Positions 28,689 through 44,936 of a stretch of DNA of 64,000 bases are shown piece by piece. This stretch comes from Sceloporus undulatus (taxonomy: Eukaryota > Chordata > Lepidosauria > Squamata > Phrynosomatidae): NCBI RefSeq assembly GCF_019175285.1, contig NC_056523.1, forward strand, positions 186,633,894-186,697,893. Reading direction: 5' to 3'. The notes under the pieces are model-generated. The model was not told the DNA's origin. It made no database searches and was given only the letters and a program-made list of their open reading frames with translations. A program made the translations under genes and the position numbers. Each line of letters starts with the position of its first letter. Within the stretch, counting starts at the first letter, position 1.

Positions 28689-28979
28689 TATTTTATTATT
28701 ATTATTATTAAACATTAACCAGAACTATGAAGCATAAACATTGAACATTAAAAAAAAATGAACCAATACAGGGCAGAGTCGATGAGATTCTGCCATGCTG
28801 CTGCCAACCAGCTGATCCTTCTGGGTCTGACAGGGCTGCTGCTCAGGTGGGAAAGGGGTGGTAATGACAGCAAGAGAAGTTGTCCATAGTCAAGCCAGAC
28901 CCTGAAGGGCCTGCCAGGCAGCAGCAGCAGCACCCACAGTGGGTGAATGGCAAGAGGCCTTTCAGAGGACTGTCCCCAG

Positions 28980-29125
28980 TCCCAGCTTCTGCCCACCTAG
29001 CAATTCAAAAGCATGCAAATGCAAGGAGATAGATAGGTACTACTTCTCAGTGGGAAGGTAACAGGATCCAGTGCAGCCACGCTGGCCAGATGATCACCAG
29101 GGTCAAGGGACGACCTTTCCCTTTA
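28980..29125 (+). repeat. SINE, tail CTTTACCTTTACC type, 3' part
   Basis: CAATTCAAAAGCATGCAAAT, GATAGATAGGTACTACTTC and a tail GACCTTTCCCTTTAG. Same family as 13270-13640. Confidence 0.7.
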
Positions 29126-29288
29126 GATAGAAATAAGAAAAGATATTATTTTTTTGCTTAGCACCTTTCTTACATTTTGCAGGACAATTCTTTGCATGAT
29201 AAGGGTGAAAGTTGCGAGGGAAAACTGTACGGGATGGAGCAAATCTGAACTCATTGTTGGATTTAGAATGCCAAATTCCTATAAAATC

Positions 29289-29343
29289 AGCACACACACA
29301 CATATATACATATACACACAAATACACAAACATATATACACAT

Positions 29344-29390
<47 letters not shown>

Positions 29391-29435
29391 CACAGAGACA
29401 TACATATACACATACATACACACACACACACACCC
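29289..29435 (+). repeat. CA/TA compound microsatellite
   Basis: Long alternating CA and TA runs. The apparent open frames across it (His-Thr and Cys-Val repeats) are artefacts. Confidence 0.9.
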
Positions 29436-29514
29436 CTATAAACGCTAGTTATTCATTTATCAAAGCCTGGGACCCCCAACTGTGCTGTTGTGCAGGTGGA
29501 GGACATGGAGCTGT

Positions 29515-29584
29515 CATTCCACAGCATGGAGCCATGGCAGCTAAAGCGGTGTCGAAGTGCATGGATTCTGCAGCGCAGATGATG
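29515..29584 (+). repeat. family A element, right half
   Basis: GGAGCCATGGCAGCTAAAGC, GGTGTCGAAG and GATTCTGCAGCGCAGATGATG match the right arm of family A; the left arm is missing. It touches the candidate promoter of HTATIP2 copy 2. Confidence 0.6.
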
Positions 29585-29808
29585 AGGCTAGAGCTAGAGC
29601 TGCTGCTGCTGCTGCTGCTGCTGCCTGGAGGAAGAAGAGCAGGAGGAGGAGGAAGAGGCGAAGACAAGAGAGCCTTGCGCTCTGCGCCTGCGCGCCCAGC
29701 CCAAGGCGGAGCAGCAGCAGCAACAACAGCAGGCGCCTCTCCTTGTTTCCTTCCTTCTATCCTGCCTCCCTTCCTTCCAGTGGCTACATAGTTTCAGCTG
29801 AGGGACAG
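29580..29808 (+). promoter_or_regulatory. candidate promoter and first non-coding exon of HTATIP2 copy 2
   Basis: A locally GC- and CpG-rich island-like stretch in otherwise AT-rich DNA, with a CTG run (29600-29623), purine-rich AGGAGGAGG, CTCTGCGCCTGCGCGCCCAG and a CAG/CAA run. It ends in GGACAG followed by GTGGGT, a good donor at 29809. The next acceptor on this strand that fits a gene is the one before the HTATIP2 copy 2 ATG, about 4.4 kb away. No TATA box is seen. Function is inferred from composition, donor and position only. Confidence 0.45.
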
Positions 29809-30004
29809 GTGGGTCGCCTTCCCTTTTCTCTCCACTCCTGGGGATCTGTGGTTCCCCCTTCTCCCCGCCCCCTCGGTGCATGCAGGGGGTTTGTGGGTGC
29901 ATGGGTTTGCAGGGGAGAGGGAGCTGAGTTGGGAGGGACTACCTTGCAGGGAGCAAAGAGCAAAGGAAGCTGAAACACTGCTAGAAAGGGGACGTCCCTG
30001 CTGC

Positions 30005-30105
30005 TGCTGCTGCTCAAAATGGAGGACGTTTGGGACGTCGCTCCTGGACAGAAGGCTGGCATGGAGGACCTGTCCGGGAAAAGGAGGACACGCCAGGCTA
30101 CTGCC
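30005..30105 (-). repeat. GGACGTCCTCCTTTT-type repeat, reverse
   Basis: CAAAATGGAGGACGTTTGGG, CTCCTGGACAGAAGGCTGGC and GGGAAAAGGAGGACACG. Inverse of 30313-30413. Confidence 0.55.
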
Positions 30106-30312
30106 TTGCTCTGTTTCAAGTTCAAGTTTGCAGTTGGAGTCTGATGATGAAAGCCTTGCAAGGGAAGAAGAGCTAGCAATAATAATAATCCCTTGTAAAT
30201 GCAGAAGGGCCAGTTCCAGGATTGAATCCCTGCTGCCACAGTCCAGGAGGAAGGCTATAGCTCCCACCGTCTGCGATCCTGGGATCTGTAGTTTGTTGGG
30301 TCCCAGCCTGCT

Positions 30313-30413
30313 CCAGGGTGACCAGACGTCCTCCTTTTGCAGGACATGCCCAGGGCATTTCAGCCTTCTGCCCAGGAGGAATCCCCCAAATGCCCTCCTC
30401 CACTTTGAGCATG
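30313..30413 (+). repeat. GGACGTCCTCCTTTT-type repeat
   Basis: CAGGGTGACCAGACGTCCTC, CTTCTGCCCAGGAGGAATCC and CCTCCACTTTGAGCATG. Relatives at 30790-30870 and 32675-32870. Confidence 0.55.
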
Positions 30414-30419
30414 ACTAAG

Positions 30420-30636
30420 ACTGCATCCACACTGCAGAAACAATCCAGTTTGACTTTAACTGATATGGCTTCATGCTATGAAATTCTGGGATTGGTAGTT
30501 TGGGGTGACATTGAGCCTTCTCTGTCAGAGAGCCCTGGTGCTGCAACAAACTACAAATCCCAGGATTCCATACCATAGAGCCATGGCAGTTAAAGTGGGG
30601 TCAAACTGGATGATTTCTGTAGTACAGATGCAGCCT
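30420..30636. repeat. family A palindromic element
   Basis: CTGCATCCACACTGCAGAAA at the left and TTTCTGTAGTACAGATGCAG at the right, with the two arms matching over most of their length. Confidence 0.75.
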
Positions 30637-31310
30637 GAGAAGCATGAACATATACTTATATGAGTTAAATGCATCTGAGGAAGTAGGCAGAAGTCTATGA
30701 AAGTTCATGCCAATTTCTTTCAGTTACTCTCAAAGGTGACACAAGATCTCTACACATGTATAGGAGTGTTTTTAGCTTTTCATTTGTGGTGCCCTACATT
30801 TTTCTTGAATGTCCTACATTTTGCAGGGCCTTGTCCTCCTTTACAGCTAAGGCATCTGGTCACCCAGAGAGTAATTTGATAATTATAATAATTATAATAA
30901 TCTCTTATTATTATTTCCTATTATAATACAGTTATAATTAATAATAATAATTAAGATTGTTATTAATAATTAATAAACTATAATTATTCCTTACCCACCT
31001 GTCCCCATGGATGGAGGTGACGAACAACAACAAATCAACCATTGACAACATCAATTAAACATGTTAATTAAAACATGCAACAGTTTAAAAGGACAAATAA
31101 AACATACACATTGTAAAACAGTCTCTGTTTAAAATTCAACATCTTAATTCACAATTTAAAGTTGTCTGGATACGCCTGCCGTAAGAGACTGGTCTTCAAT
31201 GATGTTTTAAATTCACGCAGCGTATTCAGCTGTTGAATCTTTTTCCAGCAGCTTGTTCCAAAACTATGAATCCCAGATTTCCACAGCACTGAACAATGCA
31301 GTTATTATTA
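30637..31310. other. intron 1 DNA of HTATIP2 copy 2, AT-rich
   Basis: ATTATAATA-rich stretch at 30875-30990 followed by the reverse 3' end of a LINE/SINE (CTTACCCACCTGTCCCCATG). No exon seen. Confidence 0.4.
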
Positions 31311-32117
31311 CAGCCAGCCCTCTCCATCATGAATTATTTATCTATGGATTCAAGCATCCATGGTTTGAAAATACAGTATTTTTAAATATATATATATAAA
31401 ACTTTGATTTTGCCATTTTGTATAAGGGACACCATCTTACTATGCCATTATATTTCATAGAATCATAGAGTTGGAAGAGACCGCAAGGGCCATCCAGTCC
31501 AACCCCCTGCCATGCAGGAAATCCAGATCAAAGCATCATCGACAGATGGCCATCCAGCCTCTGTTTGAAGACCTCCAAGGAGGGAGACTCCACTACACTC
31601 CGAAGAAGTGTGTTCCACTGTCGAACAGCCCTTACTGTCAGGAAATTCCTCCTAATGTTGAGGTGGAATCTCTTTTCCTGCAGCTTGCATCCATTGCTCC
31701 GGGTCCTAGTCTCTGGAGCAGCAGAAAACAAGTTTGCTCCCTCCTCAATATGACATCCCTTCAAGTATTTAAATAGGGCTATCATATCACCTCTTAACCT
31801 TCTTTTCTCCAGGCTAAACATCCCCAGCTCCCTGAGTCGTTCCTCATAGGGCATGGTTTCCAGACCTTTCACCATTTTAGTCACCCTCCTTTGCACACGC
31901 TCCAGTTTCTCAATGTCCTTTTTGAATTGTGGCGCCCAGAACTGGACACAATATTCCAGGTGGGGCCTGACCAGAGCAGAATATAGTGGCACTATTACTT
32001 CCCTGGATCTAGATACAATACTTCTATTGATGCAGCCTAAAATCTTGAGCATCCATGGATTTTGGTATTCATGGGGGGTCCTGGAACTAAACTCCAGCAG
32101 ACGCTAAGGGCCCACTG
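31311..32117 (+). mobile_element. family E element (TA-flanked) carrying a nested CR1
   Basis: Left end CAGCCAGCCCTCTCCATCAT after TA; right end GCTAAGGGCCCACTG before TA. The two halves (31311-31456 and about 32044-32117) are the two parts of one family E copy. Confidence 0.7.
31457..32043 (-). repeat. CR1 LINE 3' region, ORF2 C-terminus, nested in family E
   Basis: The minus strand encodes [60 protein letters not shown] and [20 protein letters not shown] without a stop: the best-preserved CR1 tail here and therefore relatively young. Confidence 0.9.
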
Positions 32118-32125
32118 TATAACAG

Positions 32126-32257
32126 TGGTTTAATCCGCACTGCAGAAATATTGCAGTTTGACACTGCTTTAACTGTGGCATCCATGAATTTTGGTATCCA
32201 TGGGTGGGACGTTTGTGTCCTGGAACCAAACCCCAGCAGATTTCCAAGGACCACTGT
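32126..32257 (+). repeat. family A left arm joined to a family E end
   Basis: AATCCGCACTGCAGAAATAT to CTTTAACTGTGG is half of family A. It changes at about 32177 into TTTTGGTATCCATGGGTGGG and AAGGACCACTG, an end of family E. Confidence 0.55.
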
Positions 32258-32856
32258 ATTATTATTATATTGCATTTATTTATATCCCACTTTCCCCCCA
32301 AAATTGGGACACAAGGCAGCTTACAAATTAAAACAAGTTACAATGGCATCAGATTCTATTAATTCTGCAGTGTAAACGCAAGACCCGTGGGACGGACCTT
32401 ATTACACTAGGAATCCCGCTGAGAAACGGGATTTAAAATAGATTTAAAGGAGAAAAAAATCAGTGTTGTTTCCATGTGAGTAGACATGCCTAGGGTTGCC
32501 TTCTGCCTAACACCAGACTTCATGGCTACTCTGGAGTATGTATAACAGGCAATATTCCCACTGAGTTCCATAGAAAATGCAGCAGCTTTAATTTGAAAAA
32601 AGCACTCAGGACCTTTCACAACAAACAAGTGCAGGGCAAGCAGATGTCATAACTGCAAAGAAGGACTAGGCACCTCAAAATGGAGGACATTTAAGAAAAA
32701 ATAGGACATTACCAAATAAAAGCTAAAAACACTCACATAAAGATCAATTCATGCTTCTTACTCCTGCTCAAAATTAAGGACGTTTTGAAATTCCTCCTGG
32801 ACAGAAGGCTGAAAAGAAGGACATGTCCTGGAAAAGAAGGGTGTCTGCTCACTCTG

Positions 32857-33030
32857 GCCATGATTCCATTTTAACTGCCCTGGCAACATCCTGTGGAATC
32901 CTGGGATTTACAGTTTAGGGAGGGGCATTGAGAATTCTTGGCCTGAGTGTGCCTCTGGCATTTCCAACCAAACTACAAATCCCATAAAATGCAGCCACAG
33001 CAGTTAAAGTGTACTCATAGCATGTGTAAG
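32857..33030. repeat. family A/F-related palindromic element
   Basis: TTTTAACTGCCCTGGCAACA and CCACAGCAGTTAAAGTG face each other around GGGATTTACAGTTTAGGG and ACCAAACTACAAATCCCA. Confidence 0.5.
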
Positions 33031-33039
33031 AATGAGACC

Positions 33040-33915
33040 TTGATCTGGGGAATGTATCATTAGCTCAAATAGGGGAGCGGTTTATAGTCCTGTGTTTACG
33101 CAGGAATGCCAAGGTAATAATAGGTCAACAGAGACAAGTTTTATGAAAACTGACTACTGTTGATTATTCATACACAAGACAATCATACACTCACACAATC
33201 ACCCAAGAACTCAAGAATATAGTAAGGTAGCATTGGACATAGTACAAGAGGTGTTACTAATGGTGATATTCACCTGTATGACACAATGCCCCAGGGTCCA
33301 GATTGATGAAGACTTTGCTGTCTGGAGGAAAAGGGGGAAATGGCTAGAGGATTGGAACTATATCAGAATTCAGACAGATGTGGCGTCTGCCTGGATTCTA
33401 ACACAGAACACTGAACAAAGGATTTGGGGGACTTTAAATAAGGCAAAATCTAACCTCAGGTGGAGAGTTGTTTTTCCTACTTCAAACCAAAACCAAATCT
33501 ACATATTAAAGATTGTTTGATCTATAGACAGTCTCTAAGGTGACAGTGGTTTTCCGATGGCTCTGGCCTGGCAAAACATCTGGGCCATAAATCTGCTCAA
33601 AGGTGTGAATAATTTTCCCTGATGGCAACTCCTGTCTCGGCCTCTTTGATCTATGTTTGAATAGTGTACATGATGCGTTCGCTTTGCATCCATGGAAGAC
33701 TTCAACGTCATTTCTCCCATCAGACACTCTGTTATAGGGTCATGAGAGGAAAGCCATACACAATAAAGATTTTAAGGCTCCAATGCTCATAACACACGAT
33801 AACTGTGAAACGTGGAAAGGCCCTCCATTTCAGGGTTTCCTGTGACGGGAGCGATAATAGCAATCCAATGCTACTGTATTGCATCATTCATGCTAAACCA
33901 GAATTCTGGCTTAGG
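33040..33915. other. no gene recognised
   Basis: Two modest open frames (33233-33520 plus, 33506-33727 minus) show no recognisable domain. No repeat family was recognised. Confidence 0.35.
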
Positions 33916-34095
33916 CTACAAACTGCAGAAATAGTCCAATGTTTCACCACTGTAATTGCCATGGCTCAATGCTATGGTATTATGGGAAGTGTAGTTTGTT
34001 GCTCTTTATTTTGGCCTGTCTGTTCGGGTCCTTAGGCAACTTTACTGTTCCATGTACTAGCCAGCTTTTTCCCTTTTGCAGTGCAGATGCAGCCT
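33916..34095. repeat. family A element with a family B fragment inside
   Basis: Left arm CTACAAACTGCAGAAATAGT to AGTGTAGTTTGTTG. The right end GCAGTGCAGATGCAGCC is about 80 bp further on, after a piece of family B plus its flank (34005-34077). Confidence 0.55.
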
Positions 34096-34208
34096 TAGAG
34101 TGAATATTGAATGTGTCTTGTTGTTTTAAAAGAATGTTATGTTTATTTTTTAAAAAATGAAGCACTACCATATTCCAGAGCTTGGGAAATGATGCTTTTC
34201 TTGCCTGA

Positions 34209-40828
<6,620 letters not shown>

Positions 40829-41335
40829 TTGGGAGGCTTGCTTTCCAGGTGACACATTGGTGAAGGGTGCCTTATCAGTTCCCAAGTCCTAACCTTCGCT
40901 ATTTTTCTTTCCCTAGAAGTTGTGCCTCATGCAGTGAGGTCTTAAATTGAGGCCTCTTTTTCAGCATGATAACTAAGCAAAACCCCAGATTTCTCCTGGC
41001 TGCTGTCTTGCATTCTCAAATCCAGATGGCTATGCAATGGTCCTTTTTAACATTTTCAGGCATAGCAATGACTGGGAAGAGGAGCATGTACTGCTTGGGC
41101 AACATTTCTTCTCTGTGTCGTCCTGTCTATAGTTTGTATGAGCTTTGAGTACCTCAATGCTTGTTGCTTGATGGATCAAGTCTAATCTCTATACTTGGTT
41201 TATTCTTTTGGTCAGGAATGTTACTCAAATGAGACAAGCCTTCATGTAACTAGCTTATTATGTCTAAATAATGGAGAAGTGTTCACAGTAGCTGTGTTTG
41301 AATGTATGAGCCTACTGTCATTTCGCATCCTTTGA

Positions 41336-41341
41336 ATTAAA
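41336..41341 (+). terminator. candidate poly(A) signal of HTATIP2 copy 2
   Basis: ATTAAA is the first signal-like hexamer I saw downstream of the stop. Parts of the preceding 500 bp can be matched to the region after copy 1, as expected for a shared 3'UTR. Confidence 0.35.
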
Positions 41342-41460
41342 CACTGTGCCCTAGTAAGTGTTTTCTGTTGATAAAGGAAGCATTTGTAAACTGAAATGTT
41401 CTACTTTATCTACCCTTCAGAAGTGTAGCTGTATGATCTGGTTCTTAGAACCTCAACAGT

Positions 41461-41694
41461 GGATGCATATACGCTAGAAATAATGCAGTTTGACTCCACT
41501 TTAACTGCCATGGCACCATCCTCCAGAATCCTGGGAGGTGTAGTTTTATGAGGCACCAACACTCTTTGGGCAGAGAAAGCTAAATACTTTGTAAAACAAA
41601 CCACAGGACCTTGTAAAATAGTAAATTCTATAGGATGGAGCTACAGCAGTTAAAGTGGTGTCAACTGCTTTATTTCTATAGTGTAGATGCACCC
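41461..41694. repeat. family A palindromic element
   Basis: GGATGCATATACGCTAGAAA at the left and TTTCTATAGTGTAGATGCAC at the right, with AACTGCCATGGCACCATCC inside. Confidence 0.7.
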
Positions 41695-41905
41695 AGTGTT
41701 TCCTTATACCAAAGTAAACTATAATGCTTTTACAGTCACCCAGCTGCTATAAATGTCTCAAGGGAAAACAGTAAGGAATAATGGGATATTACAGAGTTTT
41801 TGTAAAAATAAAAAGGGAAATTTCTCTAATATTTTTGTGGCATATTTTTTTCATGGATGTAAAAAATTTGAATTTATGTATTTATGTACATAATTTTTGA
41901 ATTTA

Positions 41906-41915
41906 TATAATAATA

Positions 41916-41957
<42 letters not shown>
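41906..41957 (+). repeat. ATT microsatellite with LINE/SINE tail
   Basis: ATT run followed by TTTGTATACCGCCCTCTGGC, a common squamate retroposon end. Confidence 0.85.
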
Positions 41958-41999
41958 TGTATACCGCCCTCTGGCAAACCAATATTTGCAGATAACATG

Positions 42000-43510
42000 G
42001 AACACATATTCTAGTTCTCAGCTTTGCCACTGCCTTACTCAGAGGGAAAGAGAGATTATCTTAGTTCTTATATACAGTCTCTGGAGAGGCATCAGTTCAA
42101 ATATAGGACTGAAAATCCTGTCACTGTTCACCCAAATTCCTCCGCTCTAAATGTGCAGTATTGCTGTCAACTGGCAAAGAGCTCTAAAAAAATAACACCT
42201 GAGGTAAACAAGTACTGTTCAAGCATTCTTATCTTAACACAATGAAGGGGAAGGTAAGGATCTTCTACCTTGTTCTGGCCCTTAACTCATACCCACTGTC
42301 CTGCACACATAGAAGGGCAAATACACGATAGGAAGTTGGTTGTGGTATCTACAGGGGGATGCAGCAGTGGAACAGGTAGAGCTGGTTAGTACAACCTCTT
42401 CTCCCTGCATGTGATTCACAGTATATGAGGAGGAGGGTTCCAGTATGGCATCCTTATCTTTTGCAGCAATCACATGGGTGGCTTTTGCTAGGTGTACACA
42501 GTCACTGGGAAATCTGAACTAGTTGCAGGTTCCCAACAGGGCAAGACACAAACTTGCATCCTCGTAGGGAAAGTTTTCTGTTTAAAGTGGCATGTGGAAA
42601 CAGGGTTTCAAGAGTGTTGATATCGGAGAATACATCTAGTTTGCTAGCATCACTCATGTTTGCTGCTGAGGCTAAAAATTTGCAAAATAATTTTTTAAAA
42701 AGTGAAAAGTCCAATTTCTATAGCTTTCCCATTTCATCATGATTGTAAGTAGTAATAGAAACTGGGATATTATTGAATAACTTGCACTTAAAAATTAGTA
42801 AATGATATCTTCCCTCCATGGGAGGGCAGAGATGAATAATTTGAATGTTAAACATGTTTTCAGATAGCCTGGATGCAGTTCATGATTTAATATGTTTCTT
42901 ATCAGTTAATGTTCATAACATGCTTCTGACTGACTGAATGTCATGCTATAGAACATGCAAATCTATGTTGTCGTGAACCACACTTTGTTTCTCCATATCT
43001 AATCTGTTTCTTTCCTGTCCCTTTTGTCAGCTAGGGGAACAAGCCATGGTTCTCGCCATGTCTTTTTAAAAAAGAATCCACAAGCCAACAACAGTTCATT
43101 GCTTGTGGTTTCCTGGCTAAAAAGTAAGGTTTTATTCACAGGAACGGTTTCATAATCAACAGGCTAGAAGTGAACCACATACACCTTGGCTTGCCATTAC
43201 ATGCAAACCTGGCCTTTGAGGACCAAAGTAAATGAATGTCAAAGGATTTTGAGGTTGCTAATAGAGTTATAGCTTGTGTAAAACACTATAAACCTTTGCA
43301 TTGCACTTTGTTAAATCAGGAACATCTCCTTTGTAAAATAATCAGAAAAGAACTCTGTACTTTTGATGCTATTTCTGAAGCTTTAAATGTATGTCGTTCT
43401 GGTTTATGCACTTAATAAAATTTTGAAATTCAGCACTGGTTATATAGTAAAGTGATTACATGTCAAAATGCATCAACATCAGTTGGAAACATCACTACAG
43501 AATAGTGTTT
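42000..43510. other. no gene recognised
   Basis: Unassigned DNA. Open frames are short and without motifs. Confidence 0.4.
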
Positions 43511-43893
43511 GTTCTTAGACTCAGAGTTGGAAGAGACCCCAAGAGCCATCCAGCCCAACCCCATTCTGCCATGCAGGAACTCACAATCAAAGCACCTCTG
43601 ACAGATGGCCATCCAGCCTCTGCTTAAAGACTTCCAAAGAGGGAGACTCCAGCACTCTCTGAGGCAGTGTTCCATTTGAACAGCTCTTAATGTCAAGTTC
43701 CTCCTACTGTTGAGCTGAAATCTCTTTTCCTGCATTGTTCTGGGTCCTATTCTCTGGATCAGCAGAAAACAAGTTTGCTCCATCCTCAATATAACATCCC
43801 TTCAAATGTTTAAACAAAGCTATCATATCACCTCTTAACCTTCTCTTCTCCAGGCTAAACATACTCAGTTCCCTTAGTCTCTCCTGAAAGGGC

Positions 43894-44275
43894 TATTAGA
43901 AAAAGGCCTAGAGTGTGTTGGGGAGAAAACCAAGTCCTGACAGCTTGAGAAAGCCAAAGCAATATAAAGAGCAGAGTACAAAAAACCAAAAACATCCAGC
44001 AGTGCATTTACCACTTTTCACACTTAAAAGAAACAGCTCCTAACTAACTGACAGTAGCTTATAGCAACAACCTGCTGCTTCAACTATAACTCCCAACAGC
44101 CAGAACTTCACAGACAGGTGACCAGTCTCCTGGTCCACTTAGATAGTGTTGGCTATGAGTCATTATGCCACATAACATGATGCAATCCTATGGCAACCTT
44201 GCATCATGCTGTGTGCTCATGACTCAGCAGTCTGTCTGTCAATCAAAATATTTAAACACATATTACTCTAATAAG
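43894..44275. repeat. unidentified ~380-bp insertion within CR1
   Basis: CR1 sequence stops after CTTAGTCTCTCCTGAAAGGG and resumes at GTGGTATCCAGACTTTTCAC. Between them is AT-rich DNA of no family I recognise. Confidence 0.5.
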
Positions 44276-44817
44276 AGCGTGGTATCCAGACTTTTCACCA
44301 TTTTTGTCACCTTCCTTTGGACACACTTCAGCTTGTCAACATCCTTTTTGAATTGTGGTGTCTAAGCCTGGACACAGTATTCCAGGTGAGGCCTGACTAA
44401 AGCAGAATAGAGTGGTACTATTACTCCCCTTGATCTAGATACATACTTCTATTGATGCAGCATAGAATTGCATTGGCCTTTTTAGCTGCCACATCACACT
44501 GTTGACTCATGTTCAACTTGTCATCTACTTAGACTCTTAGATACCTTTCACCCTAGTCTTGTGACTAGAATGTTAAGCCAGGTGTCCCCCATCCTATATC
44601 TATGCATTTGTTCTTTCTTTTTAAATTCTCCCTAAGTGCAATTCCTTACATTTCTCTGTGTTGAAATTCGTTTTGTTAGCTTTCTAATCTATTAAGGTAA
44701 TTTTGAATTTTGATCCTATCCTCTGGGGTATTTGTTATTCCTCCTAATTTGGTATCATCTGCAAATTTGATGATCATGCCCCCTATTTTTTCATCCAAGT
44801 CATTGATAAAGATGTTC

Positions 44818-44936
44818 AATTTATTTATTTATTTATACATACTTCACCCTTCAGCCCTAAAGGCTCTCAGAGAGGCTTACAATTATTATTATTATTTTTC
44901 ATTAGATGGTTCCCTGCCCTTAGGCTTACAATCTAA
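44818..44936. repeat. short retroposon inserted in CR1
   Basis: TTTATTTATTTATTTATAC, CCCTAAAGGCTCTCAGAGAG and an ATT run interrupt CR1. The words GATGTTCAA before and AATGTTGAA after look like a worn target duplication. Confidence 0.6.

Noticed and set aside
29103-29441. Cys/Val-rich and His/Thr-rich open frames
   Set aside because: They are the translation of a CA/TA microsatellite.
29342-29973. Long overlapping open frames with poly-Leu or poly-Ser as a repeat-containing protein
   Set aside because: They come from CTG/CAG and GGA runs in a GC-rich stretch where stops are rare; no conserved domain and no splice logic. A 5' non-coding exon fits better.
31528-32052. 174-codon minus-strand open frame (and the similar one at 1615-2172) as a host gene
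   Set aside because: Both translate to the C-terminus of CR1 ORF2 and end in the CR1 3' repeat.
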